This document shows positions 46,955 to 57,000 of a stretch of DNA of 64,000 nt, piece by piece. The DNA is taken from NCBI GenBank assembly GCA_902613795.1, contig CACMIP010000005.1, forward strand, positions 1 through 64,000, written 5' to 3'. The notes below the pieces were generated by a model, which was given only the letters and a program-made list of their open reading frames with translations, did not search any database and was not told where the DNA came from. This stretch comes from an uncultured OCS116 cluster bacterium. Lineage in GTDB: Bacteria > Pseudomonadota > Alphaproteobacteria > Rhizobiales > TMED25. How positions within the stretch are numbered: position 1 is the first letter of the stretch; every line of letters starts with the position of its first letter. The translations under genes were made by a program, and so were the position numbers.

Positions 46955-48175
46955 ATGAAACATAAATATAATCAATATGTGGAAGAGTCCATAAATAGTA
47001 TTATAAGCGAAGGTCGTTACAGAACTTTCGCAAATATAACAAGGTCTTGCGGTAATTACCCACACGCAACACTTTATCATGATGATGGTTCGGAGCAGCA
47101 AATTACCGTCTGGTGTTCAAACGACTACCTTGGCATGGGGCAAAACAAAGATATTCTTAACTCTATCAAAACAACCCTAGACAGTGTTGGTGCTGGATCA
47201 GGTGGTACACGTAATATATCAGGTACAACAAGACAACACGTCTTACTAGAGAGCGAGATTGCAGCTTTGCACCAAAAGCAGGCAGCGCTTCTATTTACCT
47301 CTGGATACGTTGCTAATGATGCGACGTTATCAACCCTATCAAAAATAATTCCAGATTTAGTTATGTTGTCGGACGAGAATAATCATGCCTCAATGATAGA
47401 AGGTATACGTCACGGGGGTGCACCAAAAATGATATTCAAGCATAATGACATGGCCGATTTAGAGGATAAACTTAGGACACTTGGATCTGAAAAAAATACA
47501 ATAATTGTTTTTGAGTCGGTCTATTCGATGGATGGCTATACCGCAAAGATAAAAGAAATATGTGATCTCGCTGAAAAATATAACGCTTTAACATATATAG
47601 ATGAAGTCCATGCCGTCGGTATGTATGGCCAGAAAGGCGCAGGTCTTGCGGAACAGGCAGAGCAGATGGGCAGAATTGATATTATAGAAGGAACGCTCGC
47701 AAAAGCATACGGATTGATGGGCGGATACATTTCAGGTGACAAAATAATGATTGATGCTATAAGATCCTATGCGCCCGGTTTTATCTTCACAACATCATTA
47801 CCACCCTCTATAGCAGCCGGTGCAAGGACAAGTATTAATTACTTAAAAAATTCTTCGCTTGAGAGAGACAAAATGCATGAGAATGTATCTATAATAAAGG
47901 ACAAGCTGACACAAAAACAATTGCCTCTTATTCATAATGACAGTCATATAATTCCAATTATTGTTGGTGACCCAGTTCTGACAAAGAAAGTAACTGATCA
48001 GCTATTAAATGACTTCAGCATTTATGTGCAACCAATCAACTACCCAACAGTCTCGAAGGGTACTGAAAGGCTTAGAATAACTGCTAGCCCACTTCACACC
48101 CACTCAGATATTGATCATTTAGTTGAATCGCTCGATGCAATCTGGAAGGATATGAAGATAGCTCGTGCAGCTTAA
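46955..48175 (+). CDS. hemA: 5-aminolevulinate synthase (ALAS)
   Basis: The PLP enzyme of the C4 tetrapyrrole route: glycine plus succinyl-CoA to 5-aminolevulinate. The family motifs are [48 protein letters not shown] and the PLP lysine K250 in [16 protein letters not shown]. From ATG 46955 (406 residues) the lysine position and the distance to GRYRTFANI fit known ALAS proteins. An ATG four codons earlier is possible. A C4 route is a hallmark of Alphaproteobacteria. Confidence 0.95.
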   Translation: MKHKYNQYVEESINSIISEGRYRTFANITRSCGNYPHATLYHDDGSEQQITVWCSNDYLGMGQNKDILNSIKTTLDSVGAGSGGTRNISGTTRQHVLLESEIAALHQKQAALLFTSGYVANDATLSTLSKIIPDLVMLSDENNHASMIEGIRHGGAPKMIFKHNDMADLEDKLRTLGSEKNTIIVFESVYSMDGYTAKIKEICDLAEKYNALTYIDEVHAVGMYGQKGAGLAEQAEQMGRIDIIEGTLAKAYGLMGGYISGDKIMIDAIRSYAPGFIFTTSLPPSIAAGARTSINYLKNSSLERDKMHENVSIIKDKLTQKQLPLIHNDSHIIPIIVGDPVLTKKVTDQLLNDFSIYVQPINYPTVSKGTERLRITASPLHTHSDIDHLVESLDAIWKDMKIARAA

Positions 48176-48202
48176 AAAATAAATATTATAAATGGAGAAA
48201 TA

Positions 48203-48370
48203 ATGAGAAACGAATTTTTAAATACAACAATTGCCGATACTGATCCTGAAGTTTCTGAATCTATCAATAAAGAGGGCGATGAAAGAATGAGAAATGATTT
48301 CTTCAATGCATCAATTGCAGATGTTGATCCTGAAGTATCTGAGTCAATTAAAAGAGAAATAAAGAGACAA
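48203..48370 (+). repeat. Tandem in-frame duplication of about 84 bp in the 5' end of glyA
   Basis: Bases 48203-48286 and 48287-48370 encode parallel segments, each starting ATGAGAAA and sharing GATCCTGAAGT. The protein copies agree at about two thirds of positions over their first 21 residues, while the DNA differs at many synonymous sites. The duplication is therefore not a recent assembly artefact. Each copy begins with ATG. Confidence 0.88.
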
Positions 48371-49564
48371 AAATATGGTATTGAATTAATTGCATCAGAG
48401 AATATTGTCTCCAGAGCTGTATTAGAGGCGCAAGGTTCGATTCTAACAAATAAATATGCCGAAGGATACCCACAAAAAAGATATTATGGTGGGTGCATGT
48501 TCGTGGATGAAACAGAGCAGCTTGCAATAGACAGGGCAAAAGAGTTATTCAATTGCTCCTTTGCGAATGTCCAACCTCACTCTGGATCGCAGGCAAATCA
48601 AGCTGTAATGCTTGCTCTATTAAAGCCGGGTGATACTTTTATGGGAATGTCACTCGCTGCAGGTGGCCATCTAACACATGGAGCTGCCCCAAATTTATCA
48701 GGTAAATGGTTTGAGGCTATTCACTATGGTGTAAGAAAAGATGATGCACTTATTGATTTTGACGAAATCAGAAAACTTGCTCATGAAAAAAAACCAAAAT
48801 TAATTATAGCAGGAGGTTCGGCTTATCCAAGAATAATTGATTTTAGTAAGTTCAGGGAAATATGTGATGAGGTTGGTGCTTACCTTCTCGTAGACATGGC
48901 CCACTTTTCAGGCCTAGTCGCTGGGCATGCATACCCAAGCCCCTTTCCGTATGCTGACGTTGTCACAAGCACGACACATAAGGTTCTGAGGGGACCAAGA
49001 GGTGGCTTGATACTCACAAATAATGAGGAAATTTCAAAAAAACTTAATTCAGCCATATTCCCTGGTCTTCAAGGTGGACCAATGTGCCATATTATTGCTG
49101 CAAAGGCAGTTGCATTCCGAGAGGCGCTGACAAATGAATTTAAAGAGTATGCGAAGCAGGTCGTGAATAACTCAGTAGCTTTAGCAGAGTCCGTAAGATC
49201 AAGAGGATTTGATATTGTATCGGGTGGTACTGAAACACATTTATCTTTGATTGATTTGAGACCGAAAGGGCTAACTGGTAAGATTGCCGAAAAATCGCTC
49301 GAAAATGCTGGGATTACGTGTAATAAAAACGGCATTCCATTTGACCCTGAGTCGCCTTTTATTACATCAGGCATCCGCCTTGGAACTCCAGCTGCTACAT
49401 CTCGTGGATTTAAAGAGCAAGAATTCAAGATAGTTGGTAACCTCATAGGAGATGTTTTAGAAGAATTATCAAAAAATAAAGAAGATAATAGCTTGACCGA
49501 GAAAGAAGTACTCAAAAAAGTTGAGAAATTATGTCAAGAGTTTCCAATTTATCCGTCATTATAG
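48203..49564 (+). CDS. glyA: Serine hydroxymethyltransferase with duplicated N-terminus
   Basis: Interconverts serine and glycine with tetrahydrofolate. 453 residues, about 28 longer than usual because the first 28 residues are repeated: [20 protein letters not shown], then [20 protein letters not shown] from residue 29. The rest is normal: [32 protein letters not shown], the PLP lysine in [14 protein letters not shown], and GIRLGTPA. The first ATG has a good GGAG site; a second start at 48287 would give a standard-length protein. It heads the glyA-nrdR-rib-nusB-thiL run. Confidence 0.95.
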   Translation: MRNEFLNTTIADTDPEVSESINKEGDERMRNDFFNASIADVDPEVSESIKREIKRQKYGIELIASENIVSRAVLEAQGSILTNKYAEGYPQKRYYGGCMFVDETEQLAIDRAKELFNCSFANVQPHSGSQANQAVMLALLKPGDTFMGMSLAAGGHLTHGAAPNLSGKWFEAIHYGVRKDDALIDFDEIRKLAHEKKPKLIIAGGSAYPRIIDFSKFREICDEVGAYLLVDMAHFSGLVAGHAYPSPFPYADVVTSTTHKVLRGPRGGLILTNNEEISKKLNSAIFPGLQGGPMCHIIAAKAVAFREALTNEFKEYAKQVVNNSVALAESVRSRGFDIVSGGTETHLSLIDLRPKGLTGKIAEKSLENAGITCNKNGIPFDPESPFITSGIRLGTPAATSRGFKEQEFKIVGNLIGDVLEELSKNKEDNSLTEKEVLKKVEKLCQEFPIYPSL

Positions 49565-49576
49565 TAATTTTTTAGT

Positions 49577-50035
49577 ATGAGATGTCCGTTTTGCTCAAAT
49601 AAAGAAACTCAGGTAAGGGACTCTAGGCCTTCAGAAGATAATTCAACAATAAGACGACGAAGAGTTTGCCCAGGTTGTGGGGGAAGATTTACCACGTTCG
49701 AGCGTGTTCAGCTGCGTGAACTGTATGTTTTGAAGAGAACTGGTCAAAAAGTTGTTTTTGATAGAGATAAACTGATGCGTTCAGTTCAAGTTGCAACCAG
49801 AAAAAGACCTGTTGATATTGATAAATTAGAGCAAATGGTGTCAGGCATTGTGCGTCAACTTGAAAATCGCGGCGATACAATTATTAGTAGTGAACTTATT
49901 GGTACCCTGATCATGGAAGGGCTCCGACAAATTGATGACGTATCTTATGTCAGATTTGCGTCTGTTTATAAAGATTTTCGTGAAGCAAAGGACTTTGAAG
50001 AGTTTCTTGAAGAAATTTCAGATACCAATAAGTAA
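49577..50035 (+). CDS. nrdR: Transcriptional repressor NrdR
   Basis: An ATP/dATP-sensing repressor of ribonucleotide reductase genes. The 152 residues have the N-terminal zinc ribbon ([17 protein letters not shown] ... [16 protein letters not shown], four Cys) and the ATP-cone domain ([18 protein letters not shown]). NrdR boxes would be near nrd genes, which are not in this window. The glyA-nrdR-ribD neighbourhood is conserved in alphaproteobacteria; it is 12 bp after glyA. Confidence 0.97.
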   Translation: MRCPFCSNKETQVRDSRPSEDNSTIRRRRVCPGCGGRFTTFERVQLRELYVLKRTGQKVVFDRDKLMRSVQVATRKRPVDIDKLEQMVSGIVRQLENRGDTIISSELIGTLIMEGLRQIDDVSYVRFASVYKDFREAKDFEEFLEEISDTNK

Positions 50036-50054
50036 GTTCGGGCAGCCTAAAATT

Positions 50055-51182
50055 ATGAATTTTAATTCTACAGATATACGCTATATGCAATATGCACTGC
50101 AGATTGCAAAAATGGGCCAAGGTGAAACCTGGCCAAACCCAGCGGTTGGCTGTGTCATTGTTTCTAACCTTGACAGCAAAAAGAAAAAACCTTCAATTAT
50201 CGGGACAGGTCATACAAGCAAGGGTGGGGTGCCACACGCAGAAGTCATGGCAATGAATTCCGCGAATAAAAATTTAGACGGGGCAACTATGTATGTTACA
50301 TTAGAGCCATGCTGCCATTTTGGTAAGAGTGAGCCTTGTACGCAATCAATAATTAAAAACAATCTTAAGCGTGTTGTTATCGCAATGGTAGATCCAAACC
50401 CCCTCGTGGCAGGAAAAGGCATTCAGGAATTAAAAAAAAATAGTATTGAGGTAGTTGTTGGTTGTTGCGAGAGTGATGCAAAAGAGCAGAATCATGGTTT
50501 TATACAAAGAATTACTCAGAATATGCCAAGGATCACAGCTAAACTTGCGGTCACAAAAGATAATTTCATATCTAGAAAAGATGATAAAAGAATAAAAATC
50601 ACGAATGAGTCTGTTAATAAGTATATACACCTAATGAGGGCTAAGCATGATGGAATCCTTATAGGCAATGGCACATACAAAAAAGACAATCCACGACTTA
50701 CAGTTCGTTTAGATGGGTATAACAAGCGTCTACATAAATTTCTGTTATCGTCAAATGGAGAGATTCAGACTGAGTCAAACTTATTTATCGAGAGACATAA
50801 TAATGACCTGACTGTAATTACCTGTGATGAAACTAAGCAATCAACAGTGAAAGGTTTGGAGGCGAATGGAATTCGAGTCTTAAGTGTGAAAAAAGACCTA
50901 AAATCAGGTCAGCTTGATCTTATTAATACTTTTAAAAATATTGCAAATATTGGAATAAATAATCTTTTAGTTGAGCCTGGTGTAATGCTTTTTGGAAGTC
51001 TTATAGACTGCTCTCTCCCTGATGATATCATAATATTTAAGAGTCATGAGGGACTGGGAGATTTTGGCCTCAAAGTCCCACAAATCAATCAACTTTTAAA
51101 TAATGAGAATAGTGAGTACCAAAAAAACTATGAAAAGATCATTTTTGACACTACTATGTTTCATTACAAGAAAATCAGATAG
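50055..51182 (+). CDS. ribD: Bifunctional riboflavin biosynthesis deaminase/reductase RibD
   Basis: Carries out the deamination and side-chain reduction steps of riboflavin synthesis. From ATG 50055 it is 375 residues. The N-terminal deaminase has the zinc motif HAEVMA and PCCHFGKSEPC. The C-terminal reductase domain starts near TAKLAVTKDNFIS, with HDGILIGNGTYKKDNPRLTVR and LLVEPGVMLFGSLI. A longer frame start inside nrdR lacks family support. Gap to nrdR is 19 bp; the next gene, ribE, starts 7 bp after its stop. Confidence 0.94.
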   Translation: MNFNSTDIRYMQYALQIAKMGQGETWPNPAVGCVIVSNLDSKKKKPSIIGTGHTSKGGVPHAEVMAMNSANKNLDGATMYVTLEPCCHFGKSEPCTQSIIKNNLKRVVIAMVDPNPLVAGKGIQELKKNSIEVVVGCCESDAKEQNHGFIQRITQNMPRITAKLAVTKDNFISRKDDKRIKITNESVNKYIHLMRAKHDGILIGNGTYKKDNPRLTVRLDGYNKRLHKFLLSSNGEIQTESNLFIERHNNDLTVITCDETKQSTVKGLEANGIRVLSVKKDLKSGQLDLINTFKNIANIGINNLLVEPGVMLFGSLIDCSLPDDIIIFKSHEGLGDFGLKVPQINQLLNNENSEYQKNYEKIIFDTTMFHYKKIR

Positions 51183-51189
51183 GGTCGAA

Positions 51190-51807
51190 ATGTTTACCGG
51201 TATTATTATAGACGTTGGTACAATAAAAAGTGTCAAAAAAGGAAAAAAAGAAATCGAGATGGCGATTTATACTGAGAAGATTACGTCGCTTAAAGAGGGC
51301 ATGTCAATTTCATGTGCTGGTATATGCTTAACTGTCGTCAATTATGAAAATTATGAGAATGGATACCTGTTTAATGTATATATTTCAAATGAGACATTAT
51401 CCAAAACTACTTTGGCGAACTATGAAGTCGGAGATCAAATAAATCTTGAAAAAAGTCTAGCATTGGGTGATGAGATGGATGGGCATATTGTGCAAGGTCA
51501 TGTTGATGGCGTTGCAGAGATTGTAAAAATTGAACAAGATGGTGAGTCTTCAAGATTTACTTTCAGGGTCAAATCAGACCTCATCAAGTACATTGCGCCA
51601 AAGGGTTCGGTGGCTATGGATGGAACATCGCTCACAGTAAATAATGTAGATGATAATAAGTTTGACGTAAACTTAATACCATACACATTAGATCACACAA
51701 CTTGGAAAAATAACCGTAAAGGTGATAGAGTAAACATCGAAGTTGATATACTCTCAAGATACGTATTGAACGACAAGGGTGAGACAAGAGAAATTTGGCA
51801 GAAATGA
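51190..51807 (+). CDS. ribE: Riboflavin synthase, alpha chain
   Basis: Dismutates two 6,7-dimethyl-8-ribityllumazine molecules to riboflavin. The 205 residues start MFTGIIIDVGTIKSV, the invariant MFTGII N-terminus that fixes the start at 51190. Two lumazine-binding repeats follow (SCAGICLTVVNYE and GTSLTVNNVDDNKF), with DGHIVQGHVDGVAEI between them. Its TGA overlaps the ribH start (ATGA). No ribBA gene lies between ribE and ribH, where many relatives have one. Confidence 0.95.
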   Translation: MFTGIIIDVGTIKSVKKGKKEIEMAIYTEKITSLKEGMSISCAGICLTVVNYENYENGYLFNVYISNETLSKTTLANYEVGDQINLEKSLALGDEMDGHIVQGHVDGVAEIVKIEQDGESSRFTFRVKSDLIKYIAPKGSVAMDGTSLTVNNVDDNKFDVNLIPYTLDHTTWKNNRKGDRVNIEVDILSRYVLNDKGETREIWQK

Positions 51808-52223
51808 CAACACAAAAAATACTAATTATTGATGCATATTATTATGACGAAGTTTCAACTAATTTATTGGATGGAATAAACTCTGCATTAAGCGGCGAAT
51901 TTAAAGATTTAAACTTAAATCCAGATTACATTGTTGTTGCAGGGGCATTGGAGATTCCTCAGGCAATTAATCTGGTGCTGAAAAAAGTGCACTACGACGG
52001 CATAATTGCTTTAGGCTGTGTGATAAGGGGGGAAACAAGTCATTATGATATTGTTGCTGATAATTCTGCCCGGGGAATAATGGAGCTGTCATTCAAATAT
52101 AATATTCCAATAACAAATGCCATACTCACCGTGGATAATTACGATCAAGCAATCGTAAGGTCAAAAGATCGAGGTCAGCATGCGCTTAAGGCGCTCATTG
52201 GTCTAATGAATATTGGCACATAA
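51804..52223 (+). CDS. ribH: 6,7-dimethyl-8-ribityllumazine synthase
   Basis: Makes lumazine from the RibD product and 3,4-dihydroxy-2-butanone-4-phosphate. 139 residues: ILIIDAYYYDEVSTNLL, VAGALEIPQAINLVL, ALGCVIRGETSHYDIVADNS (catalytic His) and PITNAILTVDNYDQAI. Four-base overlap with ribE; its stop touches nusB. Start ATG 51804 is preferred over an upstream TTG. Confidence 0.95.
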   Translation: MTTQKILIIDAYYYDEVSTNLLDGINSALSGEFKDLNLNPDYIVVAGALEIPQAINLVLKKVHYDGIIALGCVIRGETSHYDIVADNSARGIMELSFKYNIPITNAILTVDNYDQAIVRSKDRGQHALKALIGLMNIGT

Positions 52224-52673
52224 ATGTCTAAAAATTCTAAAAGTTTAACTCGATTGGTAATTGTCCAAGCGTTATATCAGATGGAGATGGCTGGTACTGA
52301 TGTATCGGATATTATAAATTCATTAGGGGATAGATTAATATTTGATAACAATTTTGATTATCTTATCAGTCACATAAGTAAGAAATTACTCAAAGACACA
52401 ATAAATGGAGTTGTTGATAATCAGAATCAAATAGACAGCGTAATCAAAAATAATCTAAGCAGTAACTGGAGATTCAATCGTTTAGATAAGATACTCAAAG
52501 CTATACTAAGAGCTGCTGTTTATGAGATATCCTATAAACTAAGCACCCCATCAAAAGTTATAATTAATGAATATATTGATATCACTCACTCATTTTATTC
52601 TCAAAAGGAGCCTGAATTTGTAAATGCAATATTGGATAAAATTGCAATAGTTGAGAGGGAATCAGATGGATGA
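52224..52673 (+). CDS. nusB: Transcription antitermination protein NusB
   Basis: Binds boxA RNA with S10 for rRNA antitermination. The 149 residues are helical, with RLVIVQALYQMEMAG near the N-terminus, the NWRFNRLDKILKAILRAAVYEI helix, VIINEYIDITHSF and the FVNAILDKIA end. ATG directly follows the ribH stop. The ribH-nusB-thiL order is widely conserved. The last 8 bp overlap thiL. Confidence 0.94.
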   Translation: MSKNSKSLTRLVIVQALYQMEMAGTDVSDIINSLGDRLIFDNNFDYLISHISKKLLKDTINGVVDNQNQIDSVIKNNLSSNWRFNRLDKILKAILRAAVYEISYKLSTPSKVIINEYIDITHSFYSQKEPEFVNAILDKIAIVERESDG

Positions 52674-53640
52674 AAAGCTTATCATAAAAAAATATTTAGA
52701 ACCTCTGGCGAATAGCAAAGACTCACTGCAGCTTAGAGATGATGTTGCAAGTATTAATGTTGCAGATGAAAAATATATCGTATCAAATCAAGATAGTTTA
52801 GTTATGGGTACACACTTTTTTGAAAGTGATGATCCTATATATATCGCAAAGAAATCATTGAGGGTCAACTTATCAGACTTGATCTCTAAAGGCGTGACAC
52901 CCTATGGATATTTCCTATCCCTCGCTATGGACGACACAATCGATGAGAATTGGGTTAAATTATTTTCCCAGGGATTGGCCGAAGATCAAAAGAAATATAA
53001 TATTGCTTTACTTGGCGGAGATACAGTTTCAGCACCACATGGTTTATTTATAACTATCAATATGCTCAGCAGAACTAATAATAGTATCATTAAAAGAAGT
53101 GGCGCATGTTATGAAGACAATATATATGTAACAGGTACGATTGGTGATAGCGCAATTGGCCTTCATTTGTTGAAAAATAAAAATGATAATCTGGGCTTAG
53201 GCCAGTTAGATATAAAGAAGTTGATCAGGAAATATCATTTGCCAGATCCAAAACTCAAGATAATCAACTTAATAAAAAAGTTTGCGAGCTCGTCTATGGA
53301 TACAACGGATGGTTTGATTAATGATCTTTTGGTATTGGCGGGTAGTTCAGGTAGAAAATTTATAATACAGAAAAACCTAATTCCATACACGGTAAGCGCT
53401 AAAAAATTTCTCAATAACTATGGTGATTTCGACATTGCGCTTTATGGCGGGGATGACTATGAGGTGATCTTTACTTCACCAATGAAGTTTGAGGATAATC
53501 TGAATGAGTATGCGAAAAAAATTAAATTAAAAATTACAAAAATTGGAAACGTTGGAAGCATATCAAAAAATCCAAGGCTTGTTGATGAGAAACACAAGGA
53601 ATTTAAGGCGAGTTATTATACTTTTAAACATTTTAAATAG
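52666..53640 (+). CDS. thiL: Thiamine-monophosphate kinase
   Basis: Phosphorylates thiamine phosphate to the diphosphate. From ATG 52666 it is 324 residues, with SLRVNLSDLISKGVTPYGYF, LLGGDTVSA, VTGTIGDSAIGLHLL, SSMDTTDGLINDL and YGGDDYEVIFTSP, all AIRS/ThiL-type motifs. It overlaps nusB by 8 bp and ends the glyA-thiL set. No other thiamine genes are nearby. Confidence 0.94.
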   Translation: MDEKLIIKKYLEPLANSKDSLQLRDDVASINVADEKYIVSNQDSLVMGTHFFESDDPIYIAKKSLRVNLSDLISKGVTPYGYFLSLAMDDTIDENWVKLFSQGLAEDQKKYNIALLGGDTVSAPHGLFITINMLSRTNNSIIKRSGACYEDNIYVTGTIGDSAIGLHLLKNKNDNLGLGQLDIKKLIRKYHLPDPKLKIINLIKKFASSSMDTTDGLINDLLVLAGSSGRKFIIQKNLIPYTVSAKKFLNNYGDFDIALYGGDDYEVIFTSPMKFEDNLNEYAKKIKLKITKIGNVGSISKNPRLVDEKHKEFKASYYTFKHFK

Positions 53641-53750
53641 TTAAAAGTCATTTAAGTAGCTTAATCTCTTGCCAATAATTAAAAACTGCTTTAATTAAGA
53701 AATAATTCTTATAACAACATTTTTTTGAAAAATAATCTATTGAGGAAACA

Positions 53751-55868
53751 ATGACGACATTAATTACGGTAATTATCTTTTGTGGCCTACTTGGAGTCAT
53801 ATATGGCGTATGGGCAAGTAAGTCGGTAATGGACGCTGATCCGGGTAATGAAAGAATGCGCGAGATTGCCAGTGCAATTCAAGAAGGTGCTGGGGCATAT
53901 CTTAAAAGACAATATGCTACTATTTCTGTTGTTGGTGTGATCATATTTTTATTGGTTGCTTACCTCTTGGATCCGATTGTAGCTGTTGGTTTTGCAATTG
54001 GTGCTATTTTATCTGGTATAGCAGGTTTCGTGGGAATGCTAATATCTGTGAGGGCGAATGTGAGAACCGCACAAGCTGCATCAGAGGATCTCTCAAAGGG
54101 TCTGTCGATAGCCTTTAAAGCTGGCTCTGTTACAGGTATGTTAGTAGCGGCGCTCGCGTTGCTCGCTGTTAGTGTATATTTCTTTATTTTAACAAACATG
54201 CTCAATCATTCCTACGATAGTAGAGTTATAATAGACGCCCTTGTCGCCCTGGGATTTGGTGCGTCTTTAATTTCAATTTTTGCAAGGCTTGGTGGAGGAA
54301 TTTTTACAAAAGGTGCAGATGTAGGTGGTGATTTAGTGGGCAAGGTCGAAGCAGGGATACCAGAGGATGACCCAAGAAATCCAGCTACCATAGCTGATAA
54401 CGTTGGTGATAATGTCGGCGATTGCGCTGGTATGGCTGCAGATCTATTTGAAACCTATGCTGTTACCATTGTCGCTACTATGGTTTTAGCTTCAATTTAC
54501 TTTTCAAGTTCAGTCTACTTTGAACAGATAATGCTGTACCCACTCGCAATAGGCGCTACATGTATTTTAACATCAATTGTGGGTACTTTTTTTGTAAAGC
54601 TTGGCAAAAATAGGTCAATAATGGGAGCGTTATACAAAGGTTTTTTTGTCACAGGCGCTCTATCATTGATCTTGTTGTGGCCACTCACAAATAATCTAAT
54701 TGGTATGGGTACTATTGTTGAGACGTCATTCATTCAGTTCACTGGTATGGACATGTTTCTGTGTGGAGTGTCAGGGCTTGCAGTCACAACACTGATTATT
54801 GTAATAACTGAGTACTATACAGGCACAAATTATCGACCTGTTAAATCAGTTGCCGCGGCATCTGTTACGGGGCACGGGACCAACGTCATTCAAGGACTGG
54901 CAATGTCACTCGAGGCAACAGCTCTACCCTCCATAGTAATCATTGCTGGAATAATAGTAACATACAGTTTGGCAGGGCTTTTCGGCATTGCAATTGCAGT
55001 AACCACAATGCTTGCTCTTGCAGGAGTTGTGGTGGCGCTTGACGCGTTTGGGCCTGTTACAGATAATGCAGGCGGAATCGCAGAAATGGCTGATCTTCCG
55101 GAGGAGGTCAGAAATACAACTGATGCACTCGATGCAGTAGGCAACACAACGAAAGCCGTGACAAAGGGTTATGCAATCGGCTCTGCTGGTTTAGGCGCAC
55201 TAGTTTTGTTTGCAGCATATACAGAAGATTTGAGTTATTTTGCTGCGAACTCTGATCAATATTCATATTTTGAAGGAATTAATTTAGATTTTGGTTTATC
55301 AAATCCATATGTTGTGGTTGGATTACTCCTTGGAGGTCTGATGCCATATCTTTTTGGTGCCATGGGTATGACGGCGGTTGGTCGAGCTGCCTCTTCAGTA
55401 GTCGAAGAAGTACGACGCCAATTCAAAGAAGATAAAGGGATTCTTAAAGGTACTTCAAAACCAAACTATGCAAGAGCAGTAGATATGCTAACAAAATCTG
55501 CAATCAAAGAAATGATCGTTCCTTCAATGCTGCCAGTATTAGCGCCCGTTATCTGTTTCTTTGTAATTAATTTTATTGATGGAAAGTCGTCTGCTTTTTC
55601 TGCCCTCGGCGCAATGCTGTTGGGTACAATTATTACTGGGCTTTTCTTGGCCATTTCAATGACTGCAGGTGGTGGAGCTTGGGATAATGCTAAGAAACTT
55701 ATCGAAGATGGACAATTTGGCGGCAAAGGATCCGAAGCGCATAAGGCATCGGTCACTGGGGATACAGTTGGCGACCCTTACAAGGATACAGCAGGTCCCG
55801 CAATTAATCCGATGATTAAAATTACTAACATAGTTGCTTTGCTACTTCTTGCCATATTAGCTCATTAG
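53751..55868 (+). CDS. hppA: Membrane-bound proton-translocating pyrophosphatase (K+-independent type)
   Basis: Couples pyrophosphate hydrolysis to proton pumping across the inner membrane. The 705 residues form about 16 helices. The substrate loop is [20 protein letters not shown], with [19 protein letters not shown]; the final loop is [20 protein letters not shown]468 in [10 protein letters not shown] marks the K+-independent class (K+-dependent enzymes have Ala there). It has a GAGGAAAC ribosome site and stands as its own unit after a 110-bp gap. Confidence 0.96.
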   Translation: MTTLITVIIFCGLLGVIYGVWASKSVMDADPGNERMREIASAIQEGAGAYLKRQYATISVVGVIIFLLVAYLLDPIVAVGFAIGAILSGIAGFVGMLISVRANVRTAQAASEDLSKGLSIAFKAGSVTGMLVAALALLAVSVYFFILTNMLNHSYDSRVIIDALVALGFGASLISIFARLGGGIFTKGADVGGDLVGKVEAGIPEDDPRNPATIADNVGDNVGDCAGMAADLFETYAVTIVATMVLASIYFSSSVYFEQIMLYPLAIGATCILTSIVGTFFVKLGKNRSIMGALYKGFFVTGALSLILLWPLTNNLIGMGTIVETSFIQFTGMDMFLCGVSGLAVTTLIIVITEYYTGTNYRPVKSVAAASVTGHGTNVIQGLAMSLEATALPSIVIIAGIIVTYSLAGLFGIAIAVTTMLALAGVVVALDAFGPVTDNAGGIAEMADLPEEVRNTTDALDAVGNTTKAVTKGYAIGSAGLGALVLFAAYTEDLSYFAANSDQYSYFEGINLDFGLSNPYVVVGLLLGGLMPYLFGAMGMTAVGRAASSVVEEVRRQFKEDKGILKGTSKPNYARAVDMLTKSAIKEMIVPSMLPVLAPVICFFVINFIDGKSSAFSALGAMLLGTIITGLFLAISMTAGGGAWDNAKKLIEDGQFGGKGSEAHKASVTGDTVGDPYKDTAGPAINPMIKITNIVALLLLAILAH

Positions 55869-55881
55869 TTGATATGGTTAT

Positions 55882-56325
55882 CTAAAAAATAGAGCCGGCA
55901 ATAGCTTCAGAACTTGTATATCTTCCGCTAGTGTCAAATAAATCCTGAAGTAATGTGGCTTCCGTACCGCCTGGCACGGTTTTTTCAGATTTGTAGTTAA
56001 TAACTCTCCCATCCTTTAAGGCATATTCTTCGATGGTTGTGATCAACTCATTTTTGTCAAATCCGATCACTACTATAGTTCTTTCAATTTCTTTTGGTGT
56101 TAGGAATGCATATTTATAAAATTTATTTGAAATATAGTAAAATTTGTCACCATTATTCTCAGATGTTGTAGACGGGGAGCCCATTAATGAGAGAACATCA
56201 ATTTTCTTCATTCCTTTAGACAGCTTTTCTTGCGATACCTCATTAAAGATATAACCCCTTTTTTCAATTTGAGTCGAGCATGATGGTATATTTAACAAAA
56301 GTAATATTAGTAATATTTTTTTCAT
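55882..56325 (-). CDS. bamE: Outer membrane assembly lipoprotein BamE (SmpA/OmlA family)
   Basis: A 147-residue lipoprotein. The signal peptide ends in a lipobox LNIPSC with Cys16. The BamE/SmpA pattern follows: SQEKLSKGMKKIDVLSLMGSPSTT, then FYYIS and VVIGFDKNELI. It is part of the BAM complex that inserts beta-barrel proteins. It is convergent with hppA (13-bp gap) and divergent from the bc1 chaperone gene, as in many alphaproteobacteria. Confidence 0.9.
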   Translation of the reverse strand: MKKILLILLLLNIPSCSTQIEKRGYIFNEVSQEKLSKGMKKIDVLSLMGSPSTTSENNGDKFYYISNKFYKYAFLTPKEIERTIVVIGFDKNELITTIEEYALKDGRVINYKSEKTVPGGTEATLLQDLFDTSGRYTSSEAIAGSIF

Positions 56326-56393
56326 ATGTAGCGCTTTAAAAAAAAATAAAAGTAGTTATTAATTAATATATAGATTATGTGAGATATTAGAAG

Positions 56394-56915
56394 ATGATTC
56401 TTTTTAAAAAAAATAAAGATATACATTTTGATATTTACTATAAAATTGTAAATATTTCTCGTTATTCGGATTTTTACTCTAAATATAAAGTGCCAGACAC
56501 AACAGATGGAAGGTTTGAAATCCTATTATTACACCTTATCATTTTGATACGAAAATTGAAAAAGGATCGTAATGAATACGTCTCCCAATCTATCGTTGAT
56601 TTGATGTTCTCATCAATAGATCTCTCATTCAGGGAAGAGGGTGTTGGTGATTTATCAATCCCAAAGAAGATGAAAAAAGTTGGAATGGTATTTTATGGTA
56701 GATCATCATCATTAGAAGAAATTATGGATACGCAGGACATCTTAAAAAAGAAAAAATTGCTTGATGATTACTTTTTAAGAAATGCGTTTTCATCTGATGA
56801 TTCGTACAAAAAAAATGCTAATGAATTATCAAAGTACACGATTGCATTCGAAGGGCTTATTGAGAAGGTAAGCTTAAATGAAATAGCAAAGCTTGATATT
56901 AAAGCCATTAAGTGA
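56394..56915 (+). CDS. Ubiquinol-cytochrome c chaperone family protein (CBP3-like)
   Basis: 173 residues resembling the PF03981 family, related to yeast Cbp3, which helps assemble cytochrome b of complex III. Recognised by YYKIVNISRYSDFYSKYKVPDTTDGRFEILLLHLII, by position next to bamE and plsX, and by the VDLMFSSIDLSFREEGVGDLSIPKKMKK segment. In related genomes a DUF177 gene lies between this and plsX; it is absent here. Confidence 0.88.
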   Translation: MILFKKNKDIHFDIYYKIVNISRYSDFYSKYKVPDTTDGRFEILLLHLIILIRKLKKDRNEYVSQSIVDLMFSSIDLSFREEGVGDLSIPKKMKKVGMVFYGRSSSLEEIMDTQDILKKKKLLDDYFLRNAFSSDDSYKKNANELSKYTIAFEGLIEKVSLNEIAKLDIKAIK

Positions 56916-57000
56916 ACAACCAATATCTATTAATTAATTTTATTTTAAACAAATAATTGTTAAAACTGGTGTATGTTTATTAAATCATTTAAGGTTAATT

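Noticed and set aside
50036-50054. FMN riboswitch before the riboflavin genes
   Set aside because: The gap before ribD is only 19 bp and the upstream DNA is nrdR coding sequence; there is no space for the aptamer.
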